Assembly (NCBI GenBank): GCA_030630935.1
Contig: DAOVMD010000257.1
Span: forward strand, 1 to 5,132
Reading direction: 5' to 3'
Source of the DNA: Candidatus Mcinerneyibacteriota bacterium
GTDB taxonomy: Bacteria > AUK180 > JAQVHJ01
DNA length: 5,132 nucleotides
The notes under the pieces: generated by a model
Database searches by the model: none
Told to the model about the DNA's origin: nothing
Seen by the model: only the letters and a program-made list of their open reading frames with translations
Part shown: positions 5,083-5,132 of the stretch, in pieces
Position numbering within the stretch: the first letter of the stretch is position 1
Layout of the letters: every line of letters starts with the position of its first letter
Translations under genes and position numbers: made by a program

Positions 5083-5132
5083 TCACCTCCGAAGTGAGGG
5101 AGCGGGAGCGACCGAACAAAGGAGGTGAATTA
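5079..5132. repeat. Perfect 12-bp inverted repeat enclosing a G-rich 30-nt loop
   Basis: TAATTCACCTCC (5079-5090) is the exact reverse complement of GGAGGTGAATTA (5121-5132). The repeat ends exactly at the window edge, so it may continue. The left arm contains most of the -10 box; the right arm contains the Shine-Dalgarno of the gene beyond the edge. The loop holds GGGAGC twice in tandem (5098-5109). It could be an RNA hairpin hiding the ribosome site in read-through transcripts, a protein-binding palindrome, or the edge of a repeated element. There is no T-tract in view to call it a terminator. Confidence 0.6.
5118..5128 (+). promoter_or_regulatory. Strong Shine-Dalgarno of a gene starting beyond the right edge
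   Basis: AAAGGAGGTGA is a full match to the 16S rRNA anti-Shine-Dalgarno and ends 4 bp before the window edge. A start codon would be expected within a few bases outside. With the plus-strand promoter at 5053-5082 it defines a divergent gene facing away from the exporter operon. It is the strongest ribosome site in the window, as expected for a highly made product such as a small peptide; this is inference. Confidence 0.6.

Overview
The window is AT-rich bacterial DNA. The phylum cannot be fixed from the sequence. Promoters resemble the sigma-70 consensus (TTGACA-17 bp-TAAAAT at 4978-4950 minus; TTGCTT-18 bp-TGnTATAAT at 5053-5082 plus). A very strong Shine-Dalgarno (SD), AAAGGAGGTGA, lies at the right edge. 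These point away from a typical Bacteroidetes signal set, but the gene content does not name a lineage.

Left part (1-1184): an unidentified plus-strand gene ends at 92. It is followed by a complete plus-strand gene (180-977) for a stand-alone PD-(D/E)XK nuclease-like protein of the DUF6602 type. The 207 bp between this gene and the convergent operon carry no credible gene. They do hold a 23-bp-period direct repeat resembling the multi-repeat ends of IS21-family elements, probably a relic.

Centre and right (1185-4942, minus strand): a tightly packed four-gene operon, transcribed right to left. It encodes (1) an ABCB-type exporter with fused membrane and ATPase domains and no C39 peptidase domain; (2) a 171-residue, one-membrane-helix protein that looks like the beta-barrel part of a HlyD-type adaptor without the lipoyl or coiled-coil parts; (3) an AhpD-like/carboxymuconolactone-decarboxylase-fold protein with a complete Glu/Cys/Cys/His redox set; and (4) a gluzincin-like metallopeptidase with an unusual HEXXXH zinc motif and a downstream EG(I)A motif. 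Genes abut or overlap (TAA|ATG, 11-bp overlap, 17-bp overlap), so they are very likely co-translated. My reading is a peptide export and maturation cassette, possibly for a ribosomally made peptide. The separate protease and the thiol protein would process the substrate, and the ABC/mini-adaptor pair would export it. The substrate gene is not in the window.

Right edge (4943-5132): a divergent control region. It contains the operon promoter, whose predicted start nearly coincides with the ATG (leaderless-like), a set of ATGTTAAC-type repeats, and a plus-strand extended -10 promoter. It ends in a perfect 12-bp inverted repeat whose right arm contains the SD of a gene that must start just beyond the window. 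That divergent gene is the best place to look for the substrate or regulator.
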